A stretch of DNA of 64,000 nt, from positions 124,001 to 188,000 of the forward strand of contig NZ_CANKXK010000003.1 of the NCBI RefSeq assembly GCF_947487605.1, read 5' to 3'. Every line of letters starts with the position of its first letter. Position 1 is the first letter of the stretch. This document shows, piece by piece, positions 8,234 through 18,041 of this stretch. Both the position numbers and the translations under genes were made by a program. Origin of the DNA: an uncultured Algibacter sp. Its GTDB lineage: Bacteria; Bacteroidota; Bacteroidia; Flavobacteriales; Flavobacteriaceae. The notes beneath the pieces were generated by a model. That model saw only the letters and a list, made by a program, of their open reading frames with translations. It searched no databases and had not been told where the DNA came from.

Positions 8234-9364
8234 TCAATCCCCACAAATCTCCCCCAAAACCCACAAATAATCCTCACGATTTTCGATAAAATCTCTATCA
8301 GAAATATCAATAATTTTTACATTAAAATCTTTTTGAGTTTTTAAAAACTCTAAATAACCTGCGTTGATTTTTTCTAGATAATCATCAGAGATATTTTGTT
8401 CGTAATCGCGTCCACGTTTTTTGATATTTTGTTGTAACCGTTCGGTGTTTTGATATAAATACACATACAATTCAGGTTTCGCGATATCTTTATACATTAA
8501 ATAAAAAAGCTTTCTGTAGAGATTAAACTCATCATCATTCAATGTTATTTTAGAAAAAATAAGCGATTTAAACACGTCATAATCACTCACAATAAAATCT
8601 TTAAACAAATCGAGTTGTGATAAATCATCCGAAATTTGTTGATACCGGTCCGCTAGAAAAGACATTTCTAAAGTAAAGGCATACCTATTTGCATCTTCAT
8701 AAAACTTAGGTAAAAAGGGATTGTCAGCAAAGCGTTCCAAAATCAATTTCGCATTAAAATCATGAGCCATTTTAGTTGCTAAACTGGTTTTTCCGGCACC
8801 AATATTTCCTTCAATAGCTATGTAATTGAATTTTGAAAAATCATATTGTTTACTTGGGTTTTTAAGCCAAATCTTAATAGGTTCTAATACCGATTCATCT
8901 TCACATTCATCTAATAAAACAAAAACTTCTTTACCTAATTTTGGATGCTTTACTTTTGAAGCGATATCGTTAAGCGGCAACAACACAAACGCACGCTTGC
9001 TCATTTCTGGATGCGGCACTTGTAGTGTTTTGGTACTGATTATTTCATCTTCTGCAAAAACAATATCCAAATCTATGGTTCGTGCTTCATAGCCTTTTGT
9101 TTTGGTTCGGGTGCGCCCTAGTTCGGTTTCAATTTCCAATAAGATTTCTAATACATTTTGCGGTTTTAAATCGCTTTCTAAAACCAAACAGCAATTCAAA
9201 AAATCTTCACCTTCAAACCCAAACGCAGGCGATTTATAAACCTTAGAAATTAATTTAATATTTCCTACACGTTCATGAATAGCGTCAACCGCTTGCTGTA
9301 TGTTTTTAAACTTATCGCCTTTATTACTCCCAAGTGCTATATGATATGTTGTTGATTTTAGCAT
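8234..9364 (-). CDS. folK: FolK (HPPK) fused to a deoxynucleoside kinase
   Basis: 376 residues with two enzymes in one chain. Residues 1 to about 160 are 6-hydroxymethyl-7,8-dihydropterin pyrophosphokinase of folate synthesis: 'YHIALGSNKGDKFKNIQQAV', 'PAFGFEGEDFLNCC', 'RTIDLDIVFAEDEII' and 'VPHPEMSKRAFVLLPL'. Residues of about 175 to 376 are a deoxynucleoside kinase of the dGK/dAK type: P-loop 'IAIEGNIGAGKTSLA', 'ERFADNPFLPKFYED' (Glu/Arg site), 'FLADRYQQ', and a lid region 'KRGRDYEQNISDDYL'. This architecture recurs in Bacteroidota. It couples pterin and nucleotide salvage genes physically; no metabolic channelling is implied. Monocistronic, minus strand. Confidence 0.93.
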   Translation of the reverse strand: MLKSTTYHIALGSNKGDKFKNIQQAVDAIHERVGNIKLISKVYKSPAFGFEGEDFLNCCLVLESDLKPQNVLEILLEIETELGRTRTKTKGYEARTIDLDIVFAEDEIISTKTLQVPHPEMSKRAFVLLPLNDIASKVKHPKLGKEVFVLLDECEDESVLEPIKIWLKNPSKQYDFSKFNYIAIEGNIGAGKTSLATKMAHDFNAKLILERFADNPFLPKFYEDANRYAFTLEMSFLADRYQQISDDLSQLDLFKDFIVSDYDVFKSLIFSKITLNDDEFNLYRKLFYLMYKDIAKPELYVYLYQNTERLQQNIKKRGRDYEQNISDDYLEKINAGYLEFLKTQKDFNVKIIDISDRDFIENREDYLWVLGEICGD

Positions 9365-9432
9365 AGAAAAGCAAAATAATAAAAAGTAAATGGTTTCCTT
9401 TATATTTATAGTGTTGAATTTTAAAAATTACT

Positions 9433-9482
9433 TTCGATTGTTCTCGATACGATAAATCTATATTGCATCACTCGAACTGACC
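9433..9482 (-). repeat. GTCA-headed dispersed repeat, longer hairpin form
   Basis: The minus strand reads GTCAGTTCGAGTGATGC...GTATCGAGAACAATCGAA: the GTCA head is followed by TTCGAGTG and, about 25 bases later, TATCGAGAA, giving an imperfect stem. It lies just upstream of the transporter start at 9496. It looks like a longer relative of the other palindromes. Confidence 0.6.
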
Positions 9483-9495
9483 TAACGTAAAACAA

Positions 9496-10200
9496 ATGAC
9501 CATAAAAGACAAACTAACCGCCCAACGTATTTACATCCTTTTAGGTGGTTTATTCATCACATCATTAGTAGTTTCAAATCTTATTTTCCAGAAATTTTTC
9601 TATTGGTATCCATTTGATATTGAAATTTTCGGAAGCAAGCTTTTTGAAATTTCTGTTGGAATTTTACCGTATCCTATCACGTTTTTAATCACTGACTTAA
9701 TTAGTGAAATCTACGGAAAAAAACGCGCAAACGATGTGGTTGTGGTTGGCATTTTTGCTTCATTGTTTTCACTTTTAATTATTTATGTTGCCGATATTGT
9801 TCCCGCAACATATTGGGCTCCGGTTAACAACGACATGTTTAAAACCGTTTTCGGTAATTCTACTATTGCTGTTTTTGCAAGCATGCTTACCTATTTATTT
9901 GCGCAGTTTATAGACATCCAAATTTATCATTTCTGGAAACGCTTAACTAAAGGCAAACACTTATGGCTAAGAAATAATTTCTCCACTTGGTTTTCACAAT
10001 TTGTAGATACCTTCACCATAGTATTTTTACTATGTTCTTTTGGAATTATAGACTGGGTAAATTTTAAAGGCTTGTTAGTTAGTGGCTTTTTATTCAAAGT
10101 AATTATAGCAGCTTGCGACACCCCGTTTTTATATTTAGGGGTGTATTTATTCAGAAAACGCTTCAATTTAAAAGTGAATGAAGAGATTGATTTACTTTAA
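9496..10200 (+). CDS. Queuosine precursor transporter (VUT/YhhQ family)
   Basis: 234 residues with about six hydrophobic segments, so an inner-membrane protein. Family features seen: 'VVSNLIFQKFFYW', 'GILPYPITFLITDLISEIYGKKRAND' (the signature acidic/Gly segment), 'FAQFIDIQIYHFWKRLT', and 'NNFSTWFSQFVDTFTIVFLL'. YhhQ-type carriers take up 7-cyano- or 7-aminomethyl-deazaguanine for tRNA queuosine modification. The assignment is by family; the substrate is inferred. Start ATG at 9496, preceded by a dispersed repeat rather than a clear promoter. Stands alone on the plus strand. Confidence 0.9.
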   Translation: MTIKDKLTAQRIYILLGGLFITSLVVSNLIFQKFFYWYPFDIEIFGSKLFEISVGILPYPITFLITDLISEIYGKKRANDVVVVGIFASLFSLLIIYVADIVPATYWAPVNNDMFKTVFGNSTIAVFASMLTYLFAQFIDIQIYHFWKRLTKGKHLWLRNNFSTWFSQFVDTFTIVFLLCSFGIIDWVNFKGLLVSGFLFKVIIAACDTPFLYLGVYLFRKRFNLKVNEEIDLL

Positions 10201-10288
10201 TTTTTCAGAAAGAATTAACACTAATAAAAAGCGAATTTCATCTTTTAGCACCATTTTTGCGTATATATTTATAAGCTGAAAAAAGTAA

Positions 10289-10314
10289 AGATTTCCGCCT
10301 TTGCGGGAATGACA
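10289..10314 (-). repeat. GTCA-family palindrome, minus orientation
   Basis: The minus strand reads TGTCATTCCCGCAAAGGCGGAAATCT, close to the best-conserved subfamily (arms TTCCCGC/GCGGAAA). It lies immediately before the AsmA-like gene. Confidence 0.85.
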
Positions 10315-10325
10315 AATTATTGTTT

Positions 10326-13022
10326 ATGAAAAAAGCATTTAAAATTATTGGAATTACTTTATTAATCATCATCGCATTTTTAATTGCTATTCCATTCGCT
10401 TTCCAAGGTCAGATAAAAGATATGGTAAAGCGTTTTATTAATGAAAACCTAAATGCACAAGTAGAGTTTAGCGATGTCTCTCTAAGTTTTATTAGAAGCT
10501 TTCCGCAAGCACATGTTAATGTAAATGATTTGGTAATAACCAATTTTGAACCGTTTAAAGATGAAACTTTTGCAACGGTTAAAGATATTTCGTTTACCAT
10601 GTCTGTAAAAGAATTATTTAAAACTGCTAATGAAAATCCTATTGTTGTAAATTCAATAACTATAGACGAAGCACTTTTAACTCTAAAAACCGATAAGTTT
10701 GGAAATAACAATTACGATATAACAAAAGAAGACCCGAACAAAACACCCAAGGATAACGAATCTGAAAGTTTTTCATTTAGTCTTGAGGATTATAAAATAA
10801 AAAATAGTGCCTTTACTTATATTGATGAAGCTTCTAAAACTTTGATTTATATTACCGAATTAAACCACGAAGGCCATGGTACGTTTTCAGCAGAAACTTC
10901 AGAATTAAACACCAAAAGTGAAGCTAATGTGAGTTTTACTTTAGACAGCACCAATTACTTAAACAATAATCCTATAAAATTAGATGCCTTAATTGGTCTA
11001 GATTTAGAAAACAGCAAATACACCTTTAAAGAAAACAAAGCTTTTATAAATAATTTACCTTTAGAGTTTCAAGGCTATGTCCAACAACTTGAAAACGGAC
11101 AACAAATTGATATTTCGTTTGAAAACCCAGAATCAAGCTTTAAAAATTTCTTAGCAGTTATTCCTAAAACCTATTCTAAAAATATTGAAGAAGTTCAAAC
11201 CACAGGAGATTTTAAAGTAAAAGGACTCATTAAAGGCGTAAGTTCAGACGAAACTATTCCAAATTTGGATATCAGTATTACATCAAATAATGCATCCTTT
11301 AAATATCCAGATTTACCTAAACGTGTGCAAAATATTGTGATTAATACAGAAATAAAAAACACAACAGGAAAAGTTAATGACACTTATATAGACATTAAAA
11401 CATTACATTTTAAAATTGATGATGATGCTTTTAAATCGTCGGCAACTTTAAAAAATATCACAAAAAACATGCTAGTAAATGCTCATGTTGATGGTGTTTT
11501 AAATTTGGCAAACATTACCAAGGCATACCCTGTAGAATTAGAAAATGCGCTTACTGGTATTTTAAAAGGAAAAATAAATACGGCTTTTGATATGAATGCT
11601 ATTGAAACTAATGCTTTTGATCGCATTAAAAATAATGGTTCAGCAAGCATTACTGATTTTGTGTTTTCTTCGGAAGACATTGTGAATCCTATTCATATCT
11701 CTAAAGCTGATATGACCTTTAATCACGAAACTGTATCTTTAAATAATTTTAAAGCAAAAACTGGTGAAAGCGATTTAGATGCCTCTGGAACTACAAATAA
11801 TTTATTAGGGTTTTTACTAAGCGATAATACCTTAAAAGGGAATTTTAACGTAAACTCAAACCTCTTTAAAGTGAGTGATTTTATGACTGAAGATGGAGCT
11901 TCAGCAGAAAATAAAACCACTAGCGATTCTGAATCTTTAAAAATACCTGCCTTTTTAGATTGTGCCATTAATGCTAATGCTAAAACGGTTGTTTATGATA
12001 ATTTAAATTTAAAAGAAGTCACTGGAACACTTTATATAAAAGACCAACAGGCTTCCATACAAAATATGACATCGAGCATATTTGATGGTGCTTTATCTAT
12101 AGCTGGAGATGTTTCAACAAAAAACGAAACACCAACTTTTAGTTTAAATTTAGGTGCCGATGGATTCGATATTGCAAAATCGTTTAAGGAAATAGAATTA
12201 CTGCAAAACTTAGCACCTATTGCAAAACTGCTTCAAGGAAAATTGAATACAAACATTAATCTTTCTGGCGAATTAGATAAAGAGTTTTCACCAAACCTAA
12301 ATACCGTTTCTGGTAATGCTTTGGCACAATTACTAACTACTAAGATTAGTGCAAAGCAAGGAGAGCTATTCAATAAATTGGAAGGTGCATTAAGTTTTAT
12401 CGATTTTAGCAAACTCAATTTAAAAGACTTAAAAACCAAATTAGCATTTGCCAATGGAAAAGTGAGTGTTAAGCCTTTCGATATACAATACCAAGATATT
12501 AGCATTACGGTTTCTGGTGGCCATGGTTTTGACAAAACATTAGACTATGATGCCGTTTTTAACGTACCTGCAAAATATTTAGGTAGTGAAATAAATCAAT
12601 TAATTGGAAAAATTGATTCCGATGCAACAAAAAACATTACCATTCCTGTAACCGCAAATATTGGTGGTAGTTACTCCAATCCAACAATAAAAACAGATTT
12701 AACTAGTGGAGTTTCTAATTTAACCAAACAACTTATAGAGGTCCAAAAACAAAAATTACTAAATCAAGGCAAAGACAAAATAACAGACATGCTTGGTGAT
12801 ATTATAGGCGGTAACAAAACAAAAACCGATTCTATTAAGAAAGACCAAAATTCGGTAGTCCAAGATGTGCTAAAAGATATGATGGGAAATAAACCAAAAA
12901 CTAAGGATACATCATCAACAAAAACCGATTCTATAAAAACGAATCCAACAACAGATGCTGTTAAAAATGTATTAGGTGGGTTATTAAGTAAAAAGAAGAA
13001 GACAAAAGATACGATTAATTAG
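10326..13022 (+). CDS. AsmA-like envelope protein
   Basis: About 898 residues. One N-terminal membrane anchor (residues 5-25, 'IIGITLLIIIAFLIAIPFAF') precedes a long periplasmic chain of beta-rich repeats. The AsmA N-terminal region ('VNVNDLVITNFEPFKDETFATVKDISFTMSVKELF') and an AsmA C-terminal-like region ('FDGALSIAGDVSTKNETPTFSLNLGADGFD') are visible. The last 100 or so residues are low-complexity, rich in Lys, Thr and Asp. AsmA/TamB/YhdP-type proteins are thought to form bridges for phospholipid transport between membranes. The ORF-track start (TTG at 10320) is two codons upstream of the more likely ATG at 10326. Monocistronic. Confidence 0.88.
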   Translation: MKKAFKIIGITLLIIIAFLIAIPFAFQGQIKDMVKRFINENLNAQVEFSDVSLSFIRSFPQAHVNVNDLVITNFEPFKDETFATVKDISFTMSVKELFKTANENPIVVNSITIDEALLTLKTDKFGNNNYDITKEDPNKTPKDNESESFSFSLEDYKIKNSAFTYIDEASKTLIYITELNHEGHGTFSAETSELNTKSEANVSFTLDSTNYLNNNPIKLDALIGLDLENSKYTFKENKAFINNLPLEFQGYVQQLENGQQIDISFENPESSFKNFLAVIPKTYSKNIEEVQTTGDFKVKGLIKGVSSDETIPNLDISITSNNASFKYPDLPKRVQNIVINTEIKNTTGKVNDTYIDIKTLHFKIDDDAFKSSATLKNITKNMLVNAHVDGVLNLANITKAYPVELENALTGILKGKINTAFDMNAIETNAFDRIKNNGSASITDFVFSSEDIVNPIHISKADMTFNHETVSLNNFKAKTGESDLDASGTTNNLLGFLLSDNTLKGNFNVNSNLFKVSDFMTEDGASAENKTTSDSESLKIPAFLDCAINANAKTVVYDNLNLKEVTGTLYIKDQQASIQNMTSSIFDGALSIAGDVSTKNETPTFSLNLGADGFDIAKSFKEIELLQNLAPIAKLLQGKLNTNINLSGELDKEFSPNLNTVSGNALAQLLTTKISAKQGELFNKLEGALSFIDFSKLNLKDLKTKLAFANGKVSVKPFDIQYQDISITVSGGHGFDKTLDYDAVFNVPAKYLGSEINQLIGKIDSDATKNITIPVTANIGGSYSNPTIKTDLTSGVSNLTKQLIEVQKQKLLNQGKDKITDMLGDIIGGNKTKTDSIKKDQNSVVQDVLKDMMGNKPKTKDTSSTKTDSIKTNPTTDAVKNVLGGLLSKKKKTKDTIN

Positions 13023-13097
13023 GATTTTTTGATAAAAAGTCTCAACTTTGCATCCCTTTTTAGGAAATCCTTGAAAACGAAATAATAAAATATATTT

Positions 13098-13292
13098 ATG
13101 TTAAAGATTATAGTTAAAGATGGTGAGAACATCGAAAGAGCTTTAAAACGTTACAAAAGAAAGCACAGAAACATTAAAGTAATGCAGAACTTAAGAGACG
13201 GTCAGTTTTTTACAAAACCTTCTGTTAAGCGTCGCCGTGAAATTCAAAAAGCTGAATATATCCAAAACTTAAGAGATCAAGAGGATATATAA
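13098..13292 (+). CDS. rpsU: 30S ribosomal protein S21
   Basis: 64 residues, highly basic, with the family pattern 'IVKDGENIERALKRYKRKHR' and 'RRREIQKAEYIQNLR'. S21 sits near the 3' end of 16S rRNA and helps initiation complexes. In several Bacteroidota structures S21 is associated with occlusion of the anti-Shine-Dalgarno region, which fits the weak ribosome binding sites seen throughout this window. The gene has its own 3' terminator. Confidence 0.97.
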   Translation: MLKIIVKDGENIERALKRYKRKHRNIKVMQNLRDGQFFTKPSVKRRREIQKAEYIQNLRDQEDI

Positions 13293-13317
13293 ATCTTTAA
13301 TTACCTTATAAATGAAT

Positions 13318-13348
13318 CCCATTTGCATTAATTGTAAATGGGTTTTTT
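13318..13348 (+). terminator. Terminator of rpsU
   Basis: CCCATTTgCATTAATTGtAAATGGG followed by TTTTTT. The T run touches the last bases of the convergent DUF2797 gene. Confidence 0.8.
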
Positions 13349-14141
13349 AGTTTATAGTAATATTTACAACCAATCCCTCGTTAGCTCGAATATTGAAGAC
13401 TGTCTGGTCCTCAAAAATAAGATATTGCCCCTTTATACCAACCAGCTTACCAGAATATTTATGTTCCTTTATAATATTCAAACTTTTAGGTTTTTCTGGA
13501 TATTTATTTACAGGAAATTCTAAATTAGTTTCTGTATTACTTTCTATAAAATAATCTTTTGCTTCTTCTGGTATATATTGCCTTAAACGATCACGCCACT
13601 CAACCAAGTTCTCGTCCTTTATATCATTCTTAAGCATACTTCTCCAGTTAGTTTTATCACTTACATAATTCTTCAAGGCTACTTCTGTAATACCAGCTAG
13701 ATACCTATTTGGAACTTCTACAATTTCTATAGCCTCATGTGCCCCTTGGTCAATCCATCGAGTTGGTACTTGACTTTTTCTAGTAACACCAACCTTAACA
13801 TTGCTTGAATTAGCTAAATAAACTATATGTGGTTGCAATTGTGCCTTTTTTTCATATTCTAAGTCTCGATCCTCTTTACCTAAATGTGCAGTACTAAGTT
13901 CTGGTCTCATAATCCAATCTCCAGCACGGGCAGTATCGTAAAAACACTGTTTATCAAAGCCTTGTCTGTAAATAGGCTTATCCAATCCACAGTTTAAACA
14001 TTGATACTTTACAAATTGAATAGTAATGGATTTATTGAGCAACTGATTCATATTTAAAAAGTCATTTTTAAATACTAAATAATATTGAATTGGATACGAA
14101 AACTCGGTTTCCATTTTTGTTAAAACACCTTGGTAGGTCAT
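13347..14141 (-). CDS. DUF2797 domain-containing protein
   Basis: 264 residues, no signal peptide or membrane segment. Seen: an N-terminal region, a short Cys pair ('YQCLNCGLDKPIYRQGFDKQCFYD') that could bind a metal, 'DWIMRPELSTAHLG', and a segment 'HIVYLANSSNVKVGVTRKSQVPTRWIDQGAHEAI'. That last segment looks like the core of GIY-YIG-type folds ('VYL...KVGVTR'). DUF2797 proteins are conserved in Bacteroidota but have no assigned function known to me. The nuclease-fold resemblance is my inference and no activity is claimed. The gene is convergent with rpsU and divergent from the GH3-like gene. Confidence 0.85.
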   Translation of the reverse strand: MTYQGVLTKMETEFSYPIQYYLVFKNDFLNMNQLLNKSITIQFVKYQCLNCGLDKPIYRQGFDKQCFYDTARAGDWIMRPELSTAHLGKEDRDLEYEKKAQLQPHIVYLANSSNVKVGVTRKSQVPTRWIDQGAHEAIEIVEVPNRYLAGITEVALKNYVSDKTNWRSMLKNDIKDENLVEWRDRLRQYIPEEAKDYFIESNTETNLEFPVNKYPEKPKSLNIIKEHKYSGKLVGIKGQYLIFEDQTVFNIRANEGLVVNITIN

Positions 14142-14183
14142 AAAAAAAAGTCTTATTTTTAAGAACTTAAATATAAAACAAAT

Positions 14184-15698
14184 ATGCCAATTCCTTTAGT
14201 AAATTCTATTGCTTCTTGGTTCCTAAAAAAGCGTTTTCATCAAATAGAACTCTTTTTAAAATACCCTAACGAAGTACAAACAGAATTACTTTTAAGCTTA
14301 ATAGATTATGCTAAAGACACCGAAATAGGCAAACAATATAATTTTGCTTCGATAAAAAATTATAAAACGTTTGCAGAAAGAATTCCTATAAAGAATTACG
14401 AAGCGTGCCAAGATTTAATTCAACGTTCAAGACAGGGTGAAAACAATATTTTTTGGCCATCATCAATCAAATGGTTTGCAAAATCAAGTGGCACCACTCG
14501 GTCTAAAAGTAAATTTATTCCCGTTAGTTCTGAATCATTAGAAGATTGTCATTACGCAGCCAGTAAAGATTTGCTTTGTATGTATTTAAATAACAACGAA
14601 GATTCTCAGTTGTTCACTGGTAAAAGTTTGCGATTAGGCGGAAGCAAACAATTATATAAAGAAAACGGGACTGTGTTTGGAGATTTATCGGCTATTTTAA
14701 TAGACAATATGCCATTTTGGGCAGAATTTAGTAGCACCCCAAGCAACAAGGTATCCCTAATGAGCGATTGGGAACACAAAATGCAAGCCATTGTAGATGA
14801 AACTATAAATGAGAATGTTACTAGCTTAGCTGGTGTACCTTCTTGGATGCTCGTATTACTAAATGATGTTTTAAAAACCACAGGTAAGCAGAACCTATTT
14901 GAAATCTGGCCCAATTTAGAAGTTTACTTTCATGGTGGCGTGAGCTTTACACCTTACATAGACCAATACAAAAACATTCTTCCAAAAAAGGATTTTAAGT
15001 ATTATGAGATTTATAATGCTTCTGAAGGATTTTTTGCTATTCAAGATCAAAATAATTCCGATGAATTATTACTGATGCTAGATTATGGGATTTTCTATGA
15101 ATTTATACCAATGCATGTTTACGGCACAGAAGAAGAATATGCTATCCCATTAGGAGACGTACAACTAAATAAAAATTACGCTATTATAATAACCACCAAT
15201 GCGGGATTATGGAGATATAAAGTTGGAGACACTGTTAGGTTTACGTCTTTAAATCCATACCGAATAAAAGTTACTGGTAGAACCAGACATCATATAAATG
15301 TTTTTGGCGAAGAGCTTATTATAGAAAATGCAGAAGCAGCTTTAAAAAAAGTTTGTAAACGTACAAAGGCTGAAATTGTAGATTTTACTGCGGCACCAAT
15401 TTTTATGGAAGGGAAAGAAAAAGGAGGACACGAATGGCTCATTGAATTTAAAACACCTCCCAAGGATCTTAATTATTTTAACGAGTTATTTGATAACGCT
15501 TTAAAGTCTTTAAATTCTGATTATGAAGCTAAACGTTATAATAATATAACATTAAATAAACCAAAAATACATGTAGCTAGAGAACATCTCTTTTATGATT
15601 GGCTAAAACAAAACAATAAACTTGGTGGACAACATAAAATACCTAGACTCTCTAATTCCAGAAATTATCTCGAAGCATTATTAAACTTAGATTCTTGA
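14184..15698 (+). CDS. GH3-family acyl-adenylate/amide synthetase-like protein
   Basis: 504 residues. Related to plant GH3 auxin-amino acid synthetases in the acyl-adenylate-forming superfamily. Seen: 'FAKSSGTTRSKSKFIPVS' (phosphate-binding P-loop-like motif, about residues 98-115), 'YFHGGVSFTPY', 'YEIYNASEGFFAIQD' (adenine-site region), 'LWRYKVGDTVRFTS' and 'VTGRTRHHINVFGEELIIENAE' (hinge and C-terminal domain). Bacterial members are common in Bacteroidota but their acyl and amine substrates are not established. A flanking bidirectional terminator separates it from clpX. No operon partner. Confidence 0.88.
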   Translation: MPIPLVNSIASWFLKKRFHQIELFLKYPNEVQTELLLSLIDYAKDTEIGKQYNFASIKNYKTFAERIPIKNYEACQDLIQRSRQGENNIFWPSSIKWFAKSSGTTRSKSKFIPVSSESLEDCHYAASKDLLCMYLNNNEDSQLFTGKSLRLGGSKQLYKENGTVFGDLSAILIDNMPFWAEFSSTPSNKVSLMSDWEHKMQAIVDETINENVTSLAGVPSWMLVLLNDVLKTTGKQNLFEIWPNLEVYFHGGVSFTPYIDQYKNILPKKDFKYYEIYNASEGFFAIQDQNNSDELLLMLDYGIFYEFIPMHVYGTEEEYAIPLGDVQLNKNYAIIITTNAGLWRYKVGDTVRFTSLNPYRIKVTGRTRHHINVFGEELIIENAEAALKKVCKRTKAEIVDFTAAPIFMEGKEKGGHEWLIEFKTPPKDLNYFNELFDNALKSLNSDYEAKRYNNITLNKPKIHVAREHLFYDWLKQNNKLGGQHKIPRLSNSRNYLEALLNLDS

Positions 15699-15873
15699 AA
15701 ATCGCATTTATTCGATAAAGTGTATTGCTAAAAGTTTTTAAACGAGTATTTCATCTAATCATCTAAAAGCTATAAAAATCTTTTGACCAATAGTTTATTA
15801 AGTATACTTTTATTGAAGTTTAATAGACGAACGAAAAATTCCTCATAATGTCCATTATTAATTAAATCCAAAT

Positions 15874-15904
15874 AAAAAAACCACGCTTAAGGCGTGGTTT
15901 TTTG
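15874..15904. terminator. Bidirectional terminator between the GH3-like gene and clpX
   Basis: AAAAAACCACGCcttaaGCGTGGTTTTTT: a strong stem flanked by A and T runs, serving the convergent GH3-like gene (plus) and clpX (minus). Confidence 0.85.
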
Positions 15905-15927
15905 TTTCTTAAAGCTGTGATTGTTAT

Positions 15928-17160
15928 TTATGAAACCGCTTTCAATTTTTTCAAAGTTGTTTTAGTCAATTTTTCTTCGGCATACATTTTAGTAACATTA
16001 AATTTCTTTTCATCACTACTTGGTAATTCAAACATAGCATCTGTTAAAATCTCTTCACATAAAGACCTTAGACCTCTCGCTCCTAATTTATACTCTATTG
16101 CCTTCCCTACAATAAAGTTTAATGCTCCATCAGTAATACTGAAATCTATTTCATCCATTGAAAACAGTTTTTTATACTGTTTAATAATCGCATTTTTAGG
16201 CTCTGTTAAAATAGCTCTTAATGTATTAGCATCAAGTGGATCCATATATGTTAGTACTGGTAAACGACCAATAATTTCTGGAATTAATCCAAAATCTTTT
16301 AAATCTTTAGGAATGATATACTGAAGCAAATGATCTTGATCCACCACATCATCAGACATGGAAGCACTATAACCCACAGCTTGCATATTCAATCGTTTAG
16401 AAATTACGCGGTCTATACCATCAAAAGCGCCACCCGCAATGAACAAAATATTTTCTGTATTTACTTCTATAAATTTTTGGTCTGGATGCTTTCTACCTCC
16501 TTTTGGTGGAACATTTACAACCGTTCCTTCTAACAATTTTAACAAGGCTTGTTGTACACCCTCACCAGAAACATCCCTTGTAATGGACGGATTATCACTT
16601 TTACGGGCAATTTTATCTATTTCATCAATAAAAACGATGCCCTTTTCAGCTTTATCGAGATTATAATCTGCAGCTTGTAACAATCGTGTTAAAATACTTT
16701 CGACATCTTCTCCTACATAACCTGCTTCGGTTAAAACAGTGGCATCAACAATAGCTAAAGGAACATTAAGCATTCTAGCAATGGTTTTAGCCATAAGTGT
16801 TTTACCTGTACCTGTTTGTCCAACCATAATGATATTACTTTTTTGAATATCAATATCGTCATTTGATGCTGGCTGCAACAATCTTTTGTAATGATTATAA
16901 ACAGCTACAGACATCACTTTTTTAGTCATTCCTTGACCAATAATATATTCGTCTAAAAACTCCTTGATTTGCTGTGGTTTGCGAAGTTTTAACTCTGCCG
17001 ATAAGTCGCTACTATCGCTTTGTTTAGATTCTTCAATAACAATACCATGTGCCTGCTCAATACATCTGTCACAAATGTGTGCATCTAAACCAGCTATTAA
17101 TAAGTTAGTTTCTGGTTTCTTTCTTCCGCAGAAGGAACATTCTAATTCTTCTTTTGCCAT
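15928..17160 (-). CDS. clpX: ATP-dependent Clp protease ATP-binding subunit ClpX
   Basis: 410 residues. Hexameric AAA+ unfoldase that feeds substrates into ClpP. Seen: the N-terminal four-Cys zinc-binding domain ('[14 protein letters not shown]...HICDRC'), Walker A 'GQTGTGKT', Walker B '[13 protein letters not shown]', the pore-loop region '[11 protein letters not shown]', and sensor II in '[13 protein letters not shown]'. The ClpP-contact loop sits near 'IGRLPVLT'. It lies 67 bp downstream of clpP on the same strand and is very likely cotranscribed, after tig, in the conserved tig-clpP-clpX order. Confidence 0.98.
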   Translation of the reverse strand: MAKEELECSFCGRKKPETNLLIAGLDAHICDRCIEQAHGIVIEESKQSDSSDLSAELKLRKPQQIKEFLDEYIIGQGMTKKVMSVAVYNHYKRLLQPASNDDIDIQKSNIIMVGQTGTGKTLMAKTIARMLNVPLAIVDATVLTEAGYVGEDVESILTRLLQAADYNLDKAEKGIVFIDEIDKIARKSDNPSITRDVSGEGVQQALLKLLEGTVVNVPPKGGRKHPDQKFIEVNTENILFIAGGAFDGIDRVISKRLNMQAVGYSASMSDDVVDQDHLLQYIIPKDLKDFGLIPEIIGRLPVLTYMDPLDANTLRAILTEPKNAIIKQYKKLFSMDEIDFSITDGALNFIVGKAIEYKLGARGLRSLCEEILTDAMFELPSSDEKKFNVTKMYAEEKLTKTTLKKLKAVS

Positions 17161-17227
17161 TAATCAAATTTTAATATAAATCGTTAAAAATCAAAGTATA
17201 ACGAATTATAAAACTACAAAAATTTAT

Positions 17228-17902
17228 TTACTCACGTACTAAAACCTCATCTATCATGCCATACTCCTTGGCTTTATCGGCTTTCATCCAATAATCTCTA
17301 TCGCTATCGGCATATACTTTGTCGTATTCTTGACCCGAATGCTTACTAATAATTTTATAAAGTTCTTCCTTTAAAGTCAATATCTCGCGCGCTGTAATTT
17401 CAATATCACTTGCCTGTCCTTGCGCACCACCCAAGGGTTGGTGAATCATAACTCTAGAATGTGTCAAGCCACTACGTTTGCCTTTTTGACCTGCACATAA
17501 TAAAACGGCTCCCATAGATGCTGCCATTCCTGTACAAATAGTCGCTACATCTGGTTTTATAAACTGCATGGTATCATAAATACCTAAACCAGCATAGACA
17601 CTTCCACCTGGAGAATTGATATAAATTTGAATATCTTTTGAAGCATCCACACTTTCTAAAAACAACAGTTGTGCTTGAATAATGTTAGCCACTTGGTCGT
17701 TAATTGCGGTACCCATAAAAATAATTCGATCCATCATTAAACGCGAAAATACATCGAAAATTGCGATATTCATCTGGCGTTCTTCAATAATATTAGGGGT
17801 TAAACTCGTTGGATACATACTACTTACTATTTTATTATAATAAGTACTACTAATGCCTTGGTCTTTTATAGCAAATTTTTCAAATTCTTTTGCGTAATCC
17901 AT
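17228..17902 (-). CDS. clpP: ATP-dependent Clp protease proteolytic subunit ClpP
   Basis: 224 residues, the usual length with a short N-terminal propeptide-like extension. Serine protease of the ClpXP complex. Seen: 'QLLFLESVDASKDIQIYINSPGGSVYAGLGIYDTMQF', nucleophile Ser in 'CTGMAASMGAVLLCAG', catalytic His in 'SRVMIHQPLGGAQG', and the Asp-containing region 'DRDYWMKADKAKEYGMID'. A terminator hairpin separates it from tig, so clpPX may also have its own promoter. Confidence 0.98.
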   Translation of the reverse strand: MDYAKEFEKFAIKDQGISSTYYNKIVSSMYPTSLTPNIIEERQMNIAIFDVFSRLMMDRIIFMGTAINDQVANIIQAQLLFLESVDASKDIQIYINSPGGSVYAGLGIYDTMQFIKPDVATICTGMAASMGAVLLCAGQKGKRSGLTHSRVMIHQPLGGAQGQASDIEITAREILTLKEELYKIISKHSGQEYDKVYADSDRDYWMKADKAKEYGMIDEVLVRE

Positions 17903-17982
17903 AATTGTTCTAAAATATTAATTTGATTTAAAACCTTGACTCACATCAAGATACATAAAGCTTTCTTTCAATATATATATAA

Positions 17983-18020
17983 ATAAAAAAGCGCTTAAAC
18001 AAATGCGTTTAAGCGCTTAA
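17983..18020 (-). terminator. Terminator/attenuator between tig and clpP
   Basis: The minus strand reads AAGCGCTTAAAC gcattt GTTTAAGCGCTT followed by TTTTATTT. The 12-bp perfect stem indicates strong termination after tig. Confidence 0.85.
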
Positions 18021-18041
18021 ATATAATGAATTATTATTTGA

